A DNA stretch of 64,000 nt from the NCBI GenBank assembly GCA_964509075.1, contig CAZDWC010000005.1:186001-250000 (forward strand), written 5' to 3'. This DNA is from UBA7239 sp964509075 (GTDB taxonomy: Bacteria; Pseudomonadota; Gammaproteobacteria; Pseudomonadales; UBA7239). Position numbers and translations under genes: made by a program. Every line of letters begins with the position of its first letter. Positions within the stretch are counted from its first letter, which is position 1. The notes beneath the pieces were generated by a model that saw only the letters and a list, made by a program, of their open reading frames with translations, was not told where the DNA came from and made no database searches. Shown one piece after another: positions 16,264 to 25,730 of the stretch.

Positions 16264-18052
16264 TGGGGGCTTTGTCATGAATGTGGATAAAGTGTCTCGG
16301 TATTGTAGGGGGAGTGTCAATGTTAAATTGCCAGCTGCTCTGCTCGGCATTTTCCTCCAATAAGCTGAAGCCTAGTGAAGGGTAAAAGTTGGCTACCATG
16401 CTGTTTTTGGCTGTCGGGCGATAGTAGCCTATCAGGTGGTGCAATTGCTGCTGCCTGGCTTGTGTGCACAGATATTCCAGCATCGCGAATTCCAGTCCGC
16501 GGTTCAGTACGCGGCAAGACATCAGCCAGAGGTGAATGTGCAGGTTGCACCCAATGATTTCGCCTGCGATAACGGATACCAGGCCATTGTCGCCAAATTT
16601 GTCCGCAAGGCGTGCGCTCTGGGTAATGTGCTTGGCACTGCAAGCCATTTTTTTTATATCTGCCAAGCTATGACGCTCGGTGGTGAGATTGAATTGATTG
16701 GTCTTGTTGGTGAGCTGTGCAATGCGTTCCAGATCGCGAGTGTCAAAGGAGTGGATATTGGCTGTCATTTGCAGTGAAGCCAGAAAGTCGTCATGGCTGG
16801 CAAAATGGTTCTGCTGCTCCAGGCGCGTCTGGTTGTCGCGGTATTGTTGTGCGCGCGAGATATCGGCAGCAGATAATGCAGCGGTTTCAAACAGTGCGGC
16901 CTGATCGAGAATACGAATAAAGTCGACAATGTTGTCGCCAACTTCAGGCACTCTGACGGCGGGTACATGCTGACGCACCATATCCCGCTCTACCGGGTTG
17001 TCATCCACGAACACCAGGCTGTCAATGCCAATTTGCAATTGACTGGCTATGGCTTGCAGGTTTTGCGGTTTGGGATCCCAGTTGGCACAAAAAGCAGCGA
17101 AATCATCTACCTGCAAGATACTTTGCGGGTGTGAAAAGCCCGCGCGCGCATTGCTGTCATCATTTTTGGAACAGGCTGCCAGCACAATGCCGCGCTCCTT
17201 CAGTTCCCGTGCGTAGCGTTGCATGTCGGCGTAGGCTTCGGCTGTGGCATTGTCCGTGCCTATGGTAATGCCGTCTGCACCGTCGTCACCTATCACGCCA
17301 CCCCACAGGGTATTGTCCAGGTCGAGTACCAGGCATTTTTTACTCAATCCCCAAAGCGCAGCGCACATTGCAGCCAGCGAATGCGCGAGATGAGGAATTT
17401 GCTCAATGGCAAGCGCATATTTGTACAGGTACCAGTGCTGCGGATTGAACCAGTTGTCGATGCCGATTCGTGCAGACAGGTAATGAATATCGTGAATGTG
17501 AACGGCAGCGTTCTGCATGGCAGTATCGGCCAATGCTTCATTGAGTTTGGCTGTGAATCGGCTGCGGCCACGGTAATCCGAGCCGTCGAGATTTCCCAGT
17601 GGGCGATTCCAGGGTTCTTCAAAATTATTCTGGATGACAGGGCATCCCAAATGCTGGTGAATGCCGTGCCAGCTTGCCGTGAAGTGTTGTAGATTATCCT
17701 GCAAGAGCAAGTCAACGTCGGCGGTAGTGTCGGCTGCTCGTGGAAATTCGCTTATGTTTACACGAGTCGTGTGCAGGTAGACAACATCCGGTTTGAAGTT
17801 GAGCAGGGCTTGCGAAGGAAACAGGGCTTCCTGATAGAACTGGTTGTAGGGGCTTTGGTAAATGACGGGCTTGATGCCGCGTGCGAGCAAATGCAGCTCC
17901 AGCATGTCGGCCACTTCATCGGTGGTCGAGCCGCCCAAAATGGCGATACGTTTTTCCTGCAGGTTTTCAGTTTGCAGAAAGTCTCGCCGCAGTGATTTTT
18001 TTTTGCGAAGCCACTGCAGAGCATCAAAGGGGTAATCAAAATACTTATTCAT
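16250..18052 (-). CDS. FkbH-like HAD-superfamily protein (HAD-IIIC) with N- and C-terminal domains
   Basis: 600 residues in three parts. Residues 1-220 look like an SGNH-type region (ILGGSTTDEVADMLE at the start). Residues about 230-400 are a HAD-IIIC domain with the aspartate motif LVLDLDNTLWGGVIGDDG and VFVDDNPVERDMVR. A C-terminal GNAT-like region carries LMSCRVLNRGLEFAMLEYL. FkbH family members are known to dephosphorylate 1,3-bisphosphoglycerate and load a glyceryl group onto a carrier protein. That activity fits the adjacent carrier gene but is inferred here. Its start overlaps the upstream SGNH-like gene by ATGA. Confidence 0.88.
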   Translation of the reverse strand: MNKYFDYPFDALQWLRKKKSLRRDFLQTENLQEKRIAILGGSTTDEVADMLELHLLARGIKPVIYQSPYNQFYQEALFPSQALLNFKPDVVYLHTTRVNISEFPRAADTTADVDLLLQDNLQHFTASWHGIHQHLGCPVIQNNFEEPWNRPLGNLDGSDYRGRSRFTAKLNEALADTAMQNAAVHIHDIHYLSARIGIDNWFNPQHWYLYKYALAIEQIPHLAHSLAAMCAALWGLSKKCLVLDLDNTLWGGVIGDDGADGITIGTDNATAEAYADMQRYARELKERGIVLAACSKNDDSNARAGFSHPQSILQVDDFAAFCANWDPKPQNLQAIASQLQIGIDSLVFVDDNPVERDMVRQHVPAVRVPEVGDNIVDFIRILDQAALFETAALSAADISRAQQYRDNQTRLEQQNHFASHDDFLASLQMTANIHSFDTRDLERIAQLTNKTNQFNLTTERHSLADIKKMACSAKHITQSARLADKFGDNGLVSVIAGEIIGCNLHIHLWLMSCRVLNRGLEFAMLEYLCTQARQQQLHHLIGYYRPTAKNSMVANFYPSLGFSLLEENAEQSSWQFNIDTPPTIPRHFIHIHDKAPNETR

Positions 18053-19362
18053 GGCACCGGAATGTCTGTGTGTTGTTTCAGTGCATCGTGTACGGTTTTT
18101 ATCAATACAGGATGTGATTCGCGGTAAACATCCAGTGCGATGTTGTCTGCTGTCAGTGTGGCGTTTACTGTCGCGGCTTGCAATAGTCTGCCGGTTTTAC
18201 TGTGACCGGATTGTATCTCCTGCAGTACCATCTCGCCAAAGGCCGGGCTTGCATGGGCGCTGTCATTGAACCACTGTGATCGCACCCGGCTATCGTTGTC
18301 GAGCGCGATGTCTTCGCAGGTCTGTGGGTTGATGTTGGCATAATCCCACAGAGGAAATGGAGGCTGTCCCGCACGTTCTGCTTCTTCGGCGTTGATTCGT
18401 GTGAGCGTGTGTTTCCAGCGCTGGAATTCGGGCCAGAGACCTACTTCTTGCAAGGCGAGCAGGAGACTGACGTGCAACGGGGCAATCAGTAAGGTACTGC
18501 GCGTGTGGTTTGCATAGAGCATGCGCAAGTTCTGGCGATAATAAGACAATGGACCGCTGTCATCCGCTGGCAGTGTGTAACGATGTTCCGGTGCAGGAAG
18601 CCAATCATTGAAAACGGTTTTCCGCCAACTGTTTTCCATTATCGTGCGGTTTTTAATGCCGGGGGCTAATTGTTGTATCCATTGGCCGTTGCGATCCTGT
18701 ATGAATGATCCGCGCTGTTTGCTGCCGATTTCCTTCTGTTTGCTGATCATGCGTATGCTGGCACGTGTGGTATCCCAGCTGACAAGGCTGGAAAGTATTT
18801 CGTTGGCGGCATGAAAAAAATAGGTGCTATTGGGGCGGTTTTCTACGGTGATTCGCAGGCGATTTTCAAAACTGCGGTCGGCTGCTGCGTGATTGTTGGG
18901 GTCGCTGCTGTTGAAGGCGAAGAACGGAAGTTCAAGAATAATTTGTTGGGGGGCAGGCTGGTTCGCAAATGCCTCCTGTAGTAAACGATGGTGGTGGTAG
19001 GCTGTGGCGCCACCAATGGCCAGATTGTAGGCCGGTTGCGGCAATTGCTCGGGGTTTAGTGCAACGCCTGCCTGTGAAGAGCCCAGAATAATACTGGTGG
19101 GTTTCTGTTGTCGTAGTTGATACGGTTTAAAGATCAGTTGCCTGTAATAATTTTCGGTGACCCATTCATTGATGCCTTTTATGGTAGGGCCATTAAACAT
19201 CAAATATGGATTGATCAACGCATTGCTCATGCCAATGAGCAATAGCAAGCCTGCTGTGAACAGAACGCTGCGACGAAAGAAATAGCGAATGGCTGTGTCA
19301 GATGCAGCATGGTGATGGCTGTCGGGAGTGATATTGGGCTCAGTAGTCATCATGCTGTTCAT
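18049..19362 (-). CDS. Membrane-anchored SGNH/AlgJ-DltD-like protein
   Basis: About 437 residues. A cytoplasmic stretch and one transmembrane segment (VLFTAGLLLLIGMSNALI, residues about 35-55) lead to a periplasmic domain. In it ILGSSQAGVAL and YNLAIGGATAYHHH mark the nucleophile-serine and Asn blocks of an SGNH fold. The frame is open well upstream, but the ATG at 19362 touches the MBOAT stop (TGATG), and translation from there keeps the membrane anchor near the N terminus; ATGs at 19353 and 19350 are alternatives. The pairing with MBOAT resembles AlgI-AlgJ and DltB-DltD. Inferred role: final acyl transfer to an extracellular glycan. Confidence 0.8.
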   Translation of the reverse strand: MNSMMTTEPNITPDSHHHAASDTAIRYFFRRSVLFTAGLLLLIGMSNALINPYLMFNGPTIKGINEWVTENYYRQLIFKPYQLRQQKPTSIILGSSQAGVALNPEQLPQPAYNLAIGGATAYHHHRLLQEAFANQPAPQQIILELPFFAFNSSDPNNHAAADRSFENRLRITVENRPNSTYFFHAANEILSSLVSWDTTRASIRMISKQKEIGSKQRGSFIQDRNGQWIQQLAPGIKNRTIMENSWRKTVFNDWLPAPEHRYTLPADDSGPLSYYRQNLRMLYANHTRSTLLIAPLHVSLLLALQEVGLWPEFQRWKHTLTRINAEEAERAGQPPFPLWDYANINPQTCEDIALDNDSRVRSQWFNDSAHASPAFGEMVLQEIQSGHSKTGRLLQAATVNATLTADNIALDVYRESHPVLIKTVHDALKQHTDIPVP

Positions 19363-20888
19363 CAAAACTGGAAGTAGACAAATTCGGCAGTTTGGTAAAA
19401 CGCCATGATGGAAGTGGCAAGTGCGACAATAACCGCCAGTATCCAGGCGTTTGATGCTCGCCACTGCAGCCGGCTTTCCGGCAGGCGCAGTGCGCTGGAA
19501 GCATAAGGCGGTGAGCCCATCACCTGCTGCATACTGGGCAGAAACCATACCCATGCTTGCATGAATAACAGTACGGGCAGCAATTTTTGCAAGGGGGACA
19601 ATGTGATACCCAATTGTCGGCAGATATCGTTGATGACAGGTTGGTGCAAGTGATGTGTCCAGGTAAAATTTTCAGTGCTGAACAGCAGGCTGTACATTTT
19701 CAATGCGCTGTTTATGTCGGAAGAGCGGAACAATACCATCGCCAGTGTTACCAGCAGATAGGTGATACCTGTCGACGCGATACGAAAGATTTCGCGCTGT
19801 GCCAGTGTGCGGGCAATGCGCAGTTTGCGCCAGCTGTGGTTGATAGCCAGCAATATGCCGTGCAGCAATCCCCAGGCGATGAACGTCCAGCCGGCGCCAT
19901 GCCACAGACCGGAGATGCCCATGCTGATAATGGTGACCAGCATGGCTTTGCGGAAGCTGACGCCGCCCGGCGTGTTTCGCATTAACGGCGTATAGACGTA
20001 ACTGGTGATAAAGCGGCTGAGTGTGATATGCCAGCGTTTCCAGAAATCAATGATGTTCGCTGATTTGAATGGCGACAGGAAATTCTGTGGCAGCGTGATG
20101 CCAAACAGCAAGGCGGTCCCGCAGGCAATATCGCAGTAGCCGGAAAAGTCAAAATAGACTTGCAGATTGAATGACAGTGCGCCTGCCCAGGCATCCAGTG
20201 TGCCCAGTGTGTCTGCGTGCGCGATGCCATTAAATACCTGCTCGGAATAATTGGCCAGCGTGTCCGCGAGAATGACTTTTTTGAACAGGCCAAAACTGAT
20301 CACCGTGATGCCGATGGCCCATTGGCGCTGGCGTTCGCTGTCGCTGTGTCGGGTGAAGAACTGCGGGATCAACTCGCGATGATGCACAATGGGGCCGGCT
20401 AGCAGATGCGGAAAAAAACTCACAAAAAGCGTGTAGTGGTTGAGGCTGTATTCTTCGGTCATGCCTTCGTATGCATCAACCAGATAGGCAATCTGGTTGA
20501 ACGTGAAGAAGGAGATGGCCAGCGGCAGGATGATGTCTGGCACGTGAAGCGTCGCGCTGAACAGAGTGTTGATGCTGTCGAGTGCAAAACCCGTGTATTT
20601 GAAATAGGCGAGCAAGCCCAGATTGAGCGCAATACCCACTGCCAGCCAGTATCGACCGCCAGTGGTGTTACTGCGTGCCGACAGGCATTTACCGAGATGG
20701 AAATTGCCGAGGATGGAGGCGAGCAGCAGTGGCAAATACGCCGGATTCCACCAGCCGTAAAAAAACAGCGAACAGGCATTGAGCCACAGCAGGGCCGGTT
20801 CCTGTCGTCCGCCACGCGTGAGCAGGCGATGCCCGGCACAGGCTATCGGCAGAAACAACAGCAGAAAGACATAGGAATTGAACAGCAT
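19362..20888 (-). CDS. MBOAT-family membrane O-acyltransferase (AlgI/DltB-like)
   Basis: 508 residues with about ten hydrophobic segments. Family blocks: FNSYVFLLLFLPI at the N terminus, NQIAYLVDAYEG, FPHLLAGPIVHH, FDFSGYCDIACGTA, FWKRWHITLSRFI and GLWHGAGWTFIAWG, the last with the catalytic histidine. Such proteins move acyl groups across the inner membrane onto polysaccharides, teichoic acids or proteins. It is the first gene of a leftward operon with the SGNH-like, FkbH-like and carrier genes. It diverges from fadB across 152 bases. Confidence 0.92.
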   Translation of the reverse strand: MLFNSYVFLLLFLPIACAGHRLLTRGGRQEPALLWLNACSLFFYGWWNPAYLPLLLASILGNFHLGKCLSARSNTTGGRYWLAVGIALNLGLLAYFKYTGFALDSINTLFSATLHVPDIILPLAISFFTFNQIAYLVDAYEGMTEEYSLNHYTLFVSFFPHLLAGPIVHHRELIPQFFTRHSDSERQRQWAIGITVISFGLFKKVILADTLANYSEQVFNGIAHADTLGTLDAWAGALSFNLQVYFDFSGYCDIACGTALLFGITLPQNFLSPFKSANIIDFWKRWHITLSRFITSYVYTPLMRNTPGGVSFRKAMLVTIISMGISGLWHGAGWTFIAWGLLHGILLAINHSWRKLRIARTLAQREIFRIASTGITYLLVTLAMVLFRSSDINSALKMYSLLFSTENFTWTHHLHQPVINDICRQLGITLSPLQKLLPVLLFMQAWVWFLPSMQQVMGSPPYASSALRLPESRLQWRASNAWILAVIVALATSIMAFYQTAEFVYFQF

Positions 20889-21040
20889 CGAGCCGGTGTA
20901 ATCCGTTGTTTTAAAGGTGAATCAGGCAGTGGCCGTTTACAGCAGGCTAGACTGTAACAGTGTTTTCGGGCTGGCAAAACCGCTATCCTTGCCGCCTTTC
21001 CCGTCACGTTCCCGATAGGGCATATCACAGAGGGCAGACA

Positions 21041-23224
21041 ATGATTTTCCAGGGCAAAGCCATCACCGTATCCCAGCAGGCCGACGGCATCGCCGAGCTG
21101 GTGTTTGATCTCGCCGGCGAATCGGTCAACAAATTCAATGTTGCCACGCTGGATGAGTTGGCTCAGGCACTCACGGCACTCAAGGCGGCATCCGGCATCA
21201 AAGGCCTGGTGCTGGGCAGTGCCAAGGGCGTCTTCATCGTCGGTGCCGACATTACCGAATTCAACGGTGTTTTTTCGCGCGGTGACGAGGCCATTGCCGC
21301 GTATCTCGCGCGTGCACAGGCCATTTTCAGCGAACTCGAGGATTTGCCGTATCCGACCGTGGTGGCCATCAACGGCTACGCTCTCGGTGGCGGCTTCGAA
21401 GTCTGTCTGGCGTGTGATTACCGTGTCATGGCCGACAGCGCCAAAGTGGGCCTGCCGGAAACCAAGCTCGGCATCATTCCCGGATTTGGCGGTACGGTGC
21501 GCCTGCCGCGTGTGATCGGTGTCGATCACGCGGTGGAGTGGATTGCCGGTGCGGCAGAACAGAAGCCGGCCAATGCGCTGGCACTTGGCGCCGTGGATGC
21601 TGTGGTGGCGGGTGATCTGCTGCGTGATGCAGCGTTTGACCTGTGCCGGCAGGCAGCCAATGGTGTCTTTGACTACAAGGCGAAGCGTGCTGAAAAAACC
21701 GGGGCGCTGGGCCTGAACGATATTGAATTGATGATGGCATTCACCACCGGCAAATCCGTGGTGGCTGCGCAGGCGGGCAGGAATTTTCCGGCACCAATGG
21801 CTGCCGTGAATGCGATGGAGAAAGCCGGCAAGCTCGCACGCGATGCGGCAATGCAAGTGGAAATCGAAGCTTTTCTTTCCGTGGCGCGTTCGCCACAGGC
21901 TCAGGCCTTGATCGGCATTTTCCTGAATGATCAGCTGCTCGCCAAAACGGCAAAAAGCTGGGAGAAAAAAGCCGGCAAGAAAGTGGCACAGGCGGCGGTG
22001 CTCGGTGCCGGCATCATGGGCGGCGGCATCGCTTACCAATCTGCGTACAAAGGCACGCCGATTGTGATGAAAGATATTGCGCAAGCCGGTCTCGATCTCG
22101 GTCTCGGCGAAGCCAACAAATTGCTCACCAAGCAAGTCGAAAAAGGCCGCATGAAACCGGCGGCGATGGGCGACACACTGAATCGCATCGTGCCCACGCT
22201 GACCTATGATCCGGTCAAGACCGTCGACATCGTGGTGGAAGCTGTTGTTGAAAATCCGAAAGTGAAACAGGCTGTACTGGCTGAAGTGGAAAAATACGTG
22301 GCGGATGATGCGATTGTTGCGTCGAACACCTCCACCATTTCCATTTCCTTCCTCGCCGAGAGTCTGCAACGCCCGCAGAATTTCTGCGGCATGCATTTTT
22401 TCAATCCGGTGCACGCGATGCCTTTGGTGGAAGTTATTCGCGGCAAGAAAACCTCCGATGAAGCGATTGCGCGCACGGTGGCCTATGCGAACGCGATGGG
22501 CAAGAAGGCGATTGTGGTGAATGATTGCCCCGGCTTTCTCGTGAACCGTGTGTTGTTCCCGTATTTCGCCGGCTTTGTGCAGCTGGTGAAAGATGGCGCC
22601 GATTTCCAGCAGATCGACAGTGTGATGGAAAAATGGGGCTGGCCGATGGGCCCGGCTTATCTGTGCGATGTGGTCGGTATCGATACCTGCGTGCACGCGG
22701 CCGATGTATTGGCCGAAGGTTTTCCTGATCGTATGGGCAAGGTTGATTCGCAAGGAAACGCATTCAAAACCGCGCTGGAAGTGATGTACGAAGCCAAACG
22801 CCTCGGCCAGAAAAACAGCCTCGGTTTCTACAATTACGAGAAGGACAAGAAAGGCAAGCCGGTGAAAGTAGCGAAAGACGAAGTCTATGCGCTGCTGGCG
22901 CCGCACGTCGCTGTGCGTAAAGAATTCAGCGAGGAAGAAATCATCGCGCGCATGATGGTGCCGATGTGTACGGAAATGGCACGCTGCCTCGACGAGAAAA
23001 TTGTCGATACGGCAGTCGAAGCCGATATGTCCTTGATCTACGGCCTGGGCTTTCCGGTATTCCGCGGCGGCGTCTGTCGCTGGATGGACACCATCGGCCT
23101 GAAAACCTTTGTCGAGATGGCGGACAAATTTGCTGCACTCGGCAAATTGTACGAAGCAACGGCCAGCCAGCGTTCTATGGCTACTGCCAACCAGAAATAC
23201 TTTTCTTCAAATCAATCGGCTTAA
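21041..23224 (+). CDS. fadB: Fatty acid oxidation complex alpha subunit
   Basis: Bifunctional enoyl-CoA hydratase / 3-hydroxyacyl-CoA dehydrogenase of aerobic beta-oxidation, forming an alpha2beta2 complex with FadA. The N-terminal crotonase domain has GYALGGGFEVCLACDYR and LPETKLGIIPGFGGTVRLPR with its catalytic Glu residues. The NAD-binding domain begins AAVLGAGIMGGGIAYQ near residue 325, and HFFNPVHAMPLVEVI holds the dehydrogenase histidine. The start at 21041 (727 residues) is chosen over an open upstream frame because of GAGGG 8-10 bases before ATG. The stop lies 15 bases from fadA. Confidence 0.95.
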   Translation: MIFQGKAITVSQQADGIAELVFDLAGESVNKFNVATLDELAQALTALKAASGIKGLVLGSAKGVFIVGADITEFNGVFSRGDEAIAAYLARAQAIFSELEDLPYPTVVAINGYALGGGFEVCLACDYRVMADSAKVGLPETKLGIIPGFGGTVRLPRVIGVDHAVEWIAGAAEQKPANALALGAVDAVVAGDLLRDAAFDLCRQAANGVFDYKAKRAEKTGALGLNDIELMMAFTTGKSVVAAQAGRNFPAPMAAVNAMEKAGKLARDAAMQVEIEAFLSVARSPQAQALIGIFLNDQLLAKTAKSWEKKAGKKVAQAAVLGAGIMGGGIAYQSAYKGTPIVMKDIAQAGLDLGLGEANKLLTKQVEKGRMKPAAMGDTLNRIVPTLTYDPVKTVDIVVEAVVENPKVKQAVLAEVEKYVADDAIVASNTSTISISFLAESLQRPQNFCGMHFFNPVHAMPLVEVIRGKKTSDEAIARTVAYANAMGKKAIVVNDCPGFLVNRVLFPYFAGFVQLVKDGADFQQIDSVMEKWGWPMGPAYLCDVVGIDTCVHAADVLAEGFPDRMGKVDSQGNAFKTALEVMYEAKRLGQKNSLGFYNYEKDKKGKPVKVAKDEVYALLAPHVAVRKEFSEEEIIARMMVPMCTEMARCLDEKIVDTAVEADMSLIYGLGFPVFRGGVCRWMDTIGLKTFVEMADKFAALGKLYEATASQRSMATANQKYFSSNQSA

Positions 23225-23239
23225 GTGGGGGAGAGCGAT

Positions 23240-24439
23240 ATGACTACAGCAAAACCGGGCAGCGCTTTGAATCCACGCGATGCCGTAATTGTTGATTTCG
23301 CCCGTACACCGATGGCGCGTTCCAAAGACGGTGCGTTCCGCTTTCGTCGTGGCGACAATATTTCTGCCGAACTCGTCAACAAATTGCTTGACCGCAATCC
23401 GCAACTGGATCCGGCGACGATAGACGATGTGATCTGGGGTTGCGTCAACCAGACGAAAGAGCAGGGCTGGAACGTCGGCCGCATGATCAGTATGGTCACG
23501 CGCATTCCGTTCACGGTGCCGGCGCAAACCATCAACCGTCTGTGTGGTTCGTCGATGTCGGCACTGCATACCGCCGCCGCCAATATCGCCAGCAACAATG
23601 GTGATATTTTCCTGATCGGCGGCGTGGAGCACATGGGCCATGTGCCGATGGATTATGGTCTGGAGCCGAATCCGCAGGCGAGCAAGAAAGTCGCAAAAGC
23701 TGCAGGCATGATGGGCTTGACGGCAGAATACCTTGCCATCCTCCACGGCATCACACGCGAACAGCAGGATGCTTTTGCTATGCGTTCACATTTGCGCGCA
23801 GCGGCTGCACGCGCTGCTGGCGAATTCGACGCCGAGATCATCGCCATCGAAGGTCATGATGTAGACGGCAAGAAAATGCTGCTGACGCAGGATGAAACCA
23901 TCCGCGCTGAAACGACGATGGAATCACTCGGCAAACTGAAACCAGCGTTCAATCCGAAAGGTGGTACCGTCACTGCCGGCACTGCGTCGCAAATTACTGA
24001 TGGTGCCTCGTGTATGTTGGTAATGGCGGCAGAAACGGCGAAACAACTTGGCCTCAAACCGCGTGCACGCGTCATCGGCATGGCGGTGGCTGGTGTTGAT
24101 CCGTCCATCATGGGTTATGGTCCTGTGCCTTCTACGGAAAAACTGTTGAAGCGCGCAGGCCTCACCCTGAACGACATCGACTACATCGAACTCAACGAAG
24201 CCTTTGCTGCACAATCGCTGGCGGTGATGAAAGGTCTGGGTCTGCTCGATAACTTTGATGACAAGGTCAACATCAAGGGCGGCGCGATTGCACTCGGTCA
24301 TCCACTCGGCTGCTCCGGTTCGCGCATCACTGGCACCTTGCTGAATGTGCTGGAGCAAAAAGATGCAACCCTTGGTCTGGCGACGATGTGTATTGGCCTG
24401 GGGCAGGGGATTTCGACGGTGATTGAACGCATCAACTGA
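23240..24439 (+). CDS. fadA: 3-ketoacyl-CoA thiolase (FadA)
   Basis: Beta subunit of the fatty acid oxidation complex; cleaves 3-ketoacyl-CoA with CoA. The nucleophile Cys is in INRLCGSSMSALH, the catalytic His in GGAIALGHPLGCSGSR, and the second Cys in MCIGLGQG near the C terminus. The start at 23240 (ATG, with GGGGGAGAG upstream) is preferred to a GTG five codons earlier, giving 399 residues. Transcribed with fadB. Confidence 0.96.
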   Translation: MTTAKPGSALNPRDAVIVDFARTPMARSKDGAFRFRRGDNISAELVNKLLDRNPQLDPATIDDVIWGCVNQTKEQGWNVGRMISMVTRIPFTVPAQTINRLCGSSMSALHTAAANIASNNGDIFLIGGVEHMGHVPMDYGLEPNPQASKKVAKAAGMMGLTAEYLAILHGITREQQDAFAMRSHLRAAAARAAGEFDAEIIAIEGHDVDGKKMLLTQDETIRAETTMESLGKLKPAFNPKGGTVTAGTASQITDGASCMLVMAAETAKQLGLKPRARVIGMAVAGVDPSIMGYGPVPSTEKLLKRAGLTLNDIDYIELNEAFAAQSLAVMKGLGLLDNFDDKVNIKGGAIALGHPLGCSGSRITGTLLNVLEQKDATLGLATMCIGLGQGISTVIERIN

Positions 24440-24442
24440 TGC

Positions 24443-25717
24443 ATGAACATCATCTCTATTTCCCTTGAGCAATCTTATCTGCCTGGCAAGCCGCTCTTGC
24501 CCTTGCTGGCAGCTTGCGAACATTCTCCTGAAGGAAAATTGCTGCGCGCCTGCGTGAGTGATCATCTGGAATTGTTTGAGCAATCCGCGCGTTCTTGTAG
24601 TTCAGTGGATATGCTGGCGGAAAAGCTGGGGCTGGCCATTCTCGATTTCTCGCTACCTTGGCGCCTGCAACCCGTACACATTGCCAAGCCCTGGGGGCAG
24701 GAGATCTGGTACACGGGCATCGAGGCGCGGGGTGTGTCGCGCGTGGTGAGTGCAAGCGGCAGCACGCCGCTGGACTGGGCGATTGCCGTAGCGCGCGAAC
24801 AGGTGCTGGGCAATCACCTGACACCCAATCTGCTGAAAATTCTCGATCCGTTGCCGGACGAGGTTTACGGCGATCTCTATTTCGAATTGCATGAAGAAAA
24901 GCGCGAAGTGTACGTGGTCACGCATGTGGATGATCGCGCCTGGCCGGATGGCACAGGCGCCATCCGCTTCGGCTTTTGTGCGCAGAAGCGTGCGCAATAC
25001 GCGAATGATGACGCATTTCTTGCTGCCTATCGCGCGGCAGTAAATGATTACCGGCATGTGCGGTGTGCGCTGGATGGGCAGATGGATGCCTTGCGTGAGC
25101 GTGACGGATTTTCTCGTCACGAGCCCGTGTCTGCGCAACAGACACGGCGCTGGCTGGCGGAACTGCCGCAAGATTTGCAAACGCAGGAAGCAACCCTGCG
25201 CGCGCAGATGGATGGTTTTACCGGCATCAAACCCTTGCGTGTCGGGGATGTGCTGGCCGTGCCCTTGCGCACGCCGCATGCACTGCAACACGGTGTGCGC
25301 ACTGTCGAGTTCCAGACGCCGGTGTACGAACGCAAGATTCTATCTTTTGCGCAGAAGGTGTTGACGCAAGAACATTGGGATACGGATGAAGCCCTGGAGC
25401 TCGCGCAATTGCAGTTGCCGGAAACGGCAGCGTTTCCCGTGCTGCACGATGCAGACGCTGTGAAAATCGAACGCATTGTGCAGTTTGATGATTTTTCCGT
25501 ACTGCGCATTTATCTGGAGCCACAGGCGCAGTGGCGCATTGAGCGTTCTGGTGATTACCGCTTGTTGATGGTGGTGCAGGGCGCTGTTCAGTGTGGTGAT
25601 TTGTCGCTGCAGGCAGAGGAGGCCGTGTTGCTGCCTGCCGCATTGCAAACGGCAGTTTTACACAATGCCGGTGACACGCAGGCAGTGGTTTTGTTGGCCA
25701 TGCCTTCCGGCAACTAG
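24443..25717 (+). CDS. Cupin-type protein resembling class I mannose-6-phosphate isomerases
   Basis: 424 residues. KPWGQEIWYTGIEARGVSR resembles the N-terminal block of phosphomannose isomerases, and VLAVPLRTPHALQHGVRTVEFQTPVYER a cupin strand pair with possible metal-binding His and Glu. The C-terminal part forms a second cupin-like barrel (VVQGAVQCGDLSLQAEEAVLLPA). The QxH zinc ligand pair of true ManA is not seen, so isomerase activity is not assured. It starts 3 bases after the fadA stop, so it may be co-transcribed, although a link to beta-oxidation is unclear. Confidence 0.6.
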   Translation: MNIISISLEQSYLPGKPLLPLLAACEHSPEGKLLRACVSDHLELFEQSARSCSSVDMLAEKLGLAILDFSLPWRLQPVHIAKPWGQEIWYTGIEARGVSRVVSASGSTPLDWAIAVAREQVLGNHLTPNLLKILDPLPDEVYGDLYFELHEEKREVYVVTHVDDRAWPDGTGAIRFGFCAQKRAQYANDDAFLAAYRAAVNDYRHVRCALDGQMDALRERDGFSRHEPVSAQQTRRWLAELPQDLQTQEATLRAQMDGFTGIKPLRVGDVLAVPLRTPHALQHGVRTVEFQTPVYERKILSFAQKVLTQEHWDTDEALELAQLQLPETAAFPVLHDADAVKIERIVQFDDFSVLRIYLEPQAQWRIERSGDYRLLMVVQGAVQCGDLSLQAEEAVLLPAALQTAVLHNAGDTQAVVLLAMPSGN

Positions 25718-25730
25718 CGCGTTGCCTTCT

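Noticed and set aside
20843..22906. Very long open frame antisense to fadB
   Set aside because: It mirrors fadB codon by codon (GC-rich codon bias), has low-complexity His/Arg composition and no family resemblance. fadB itself is unmistakable.
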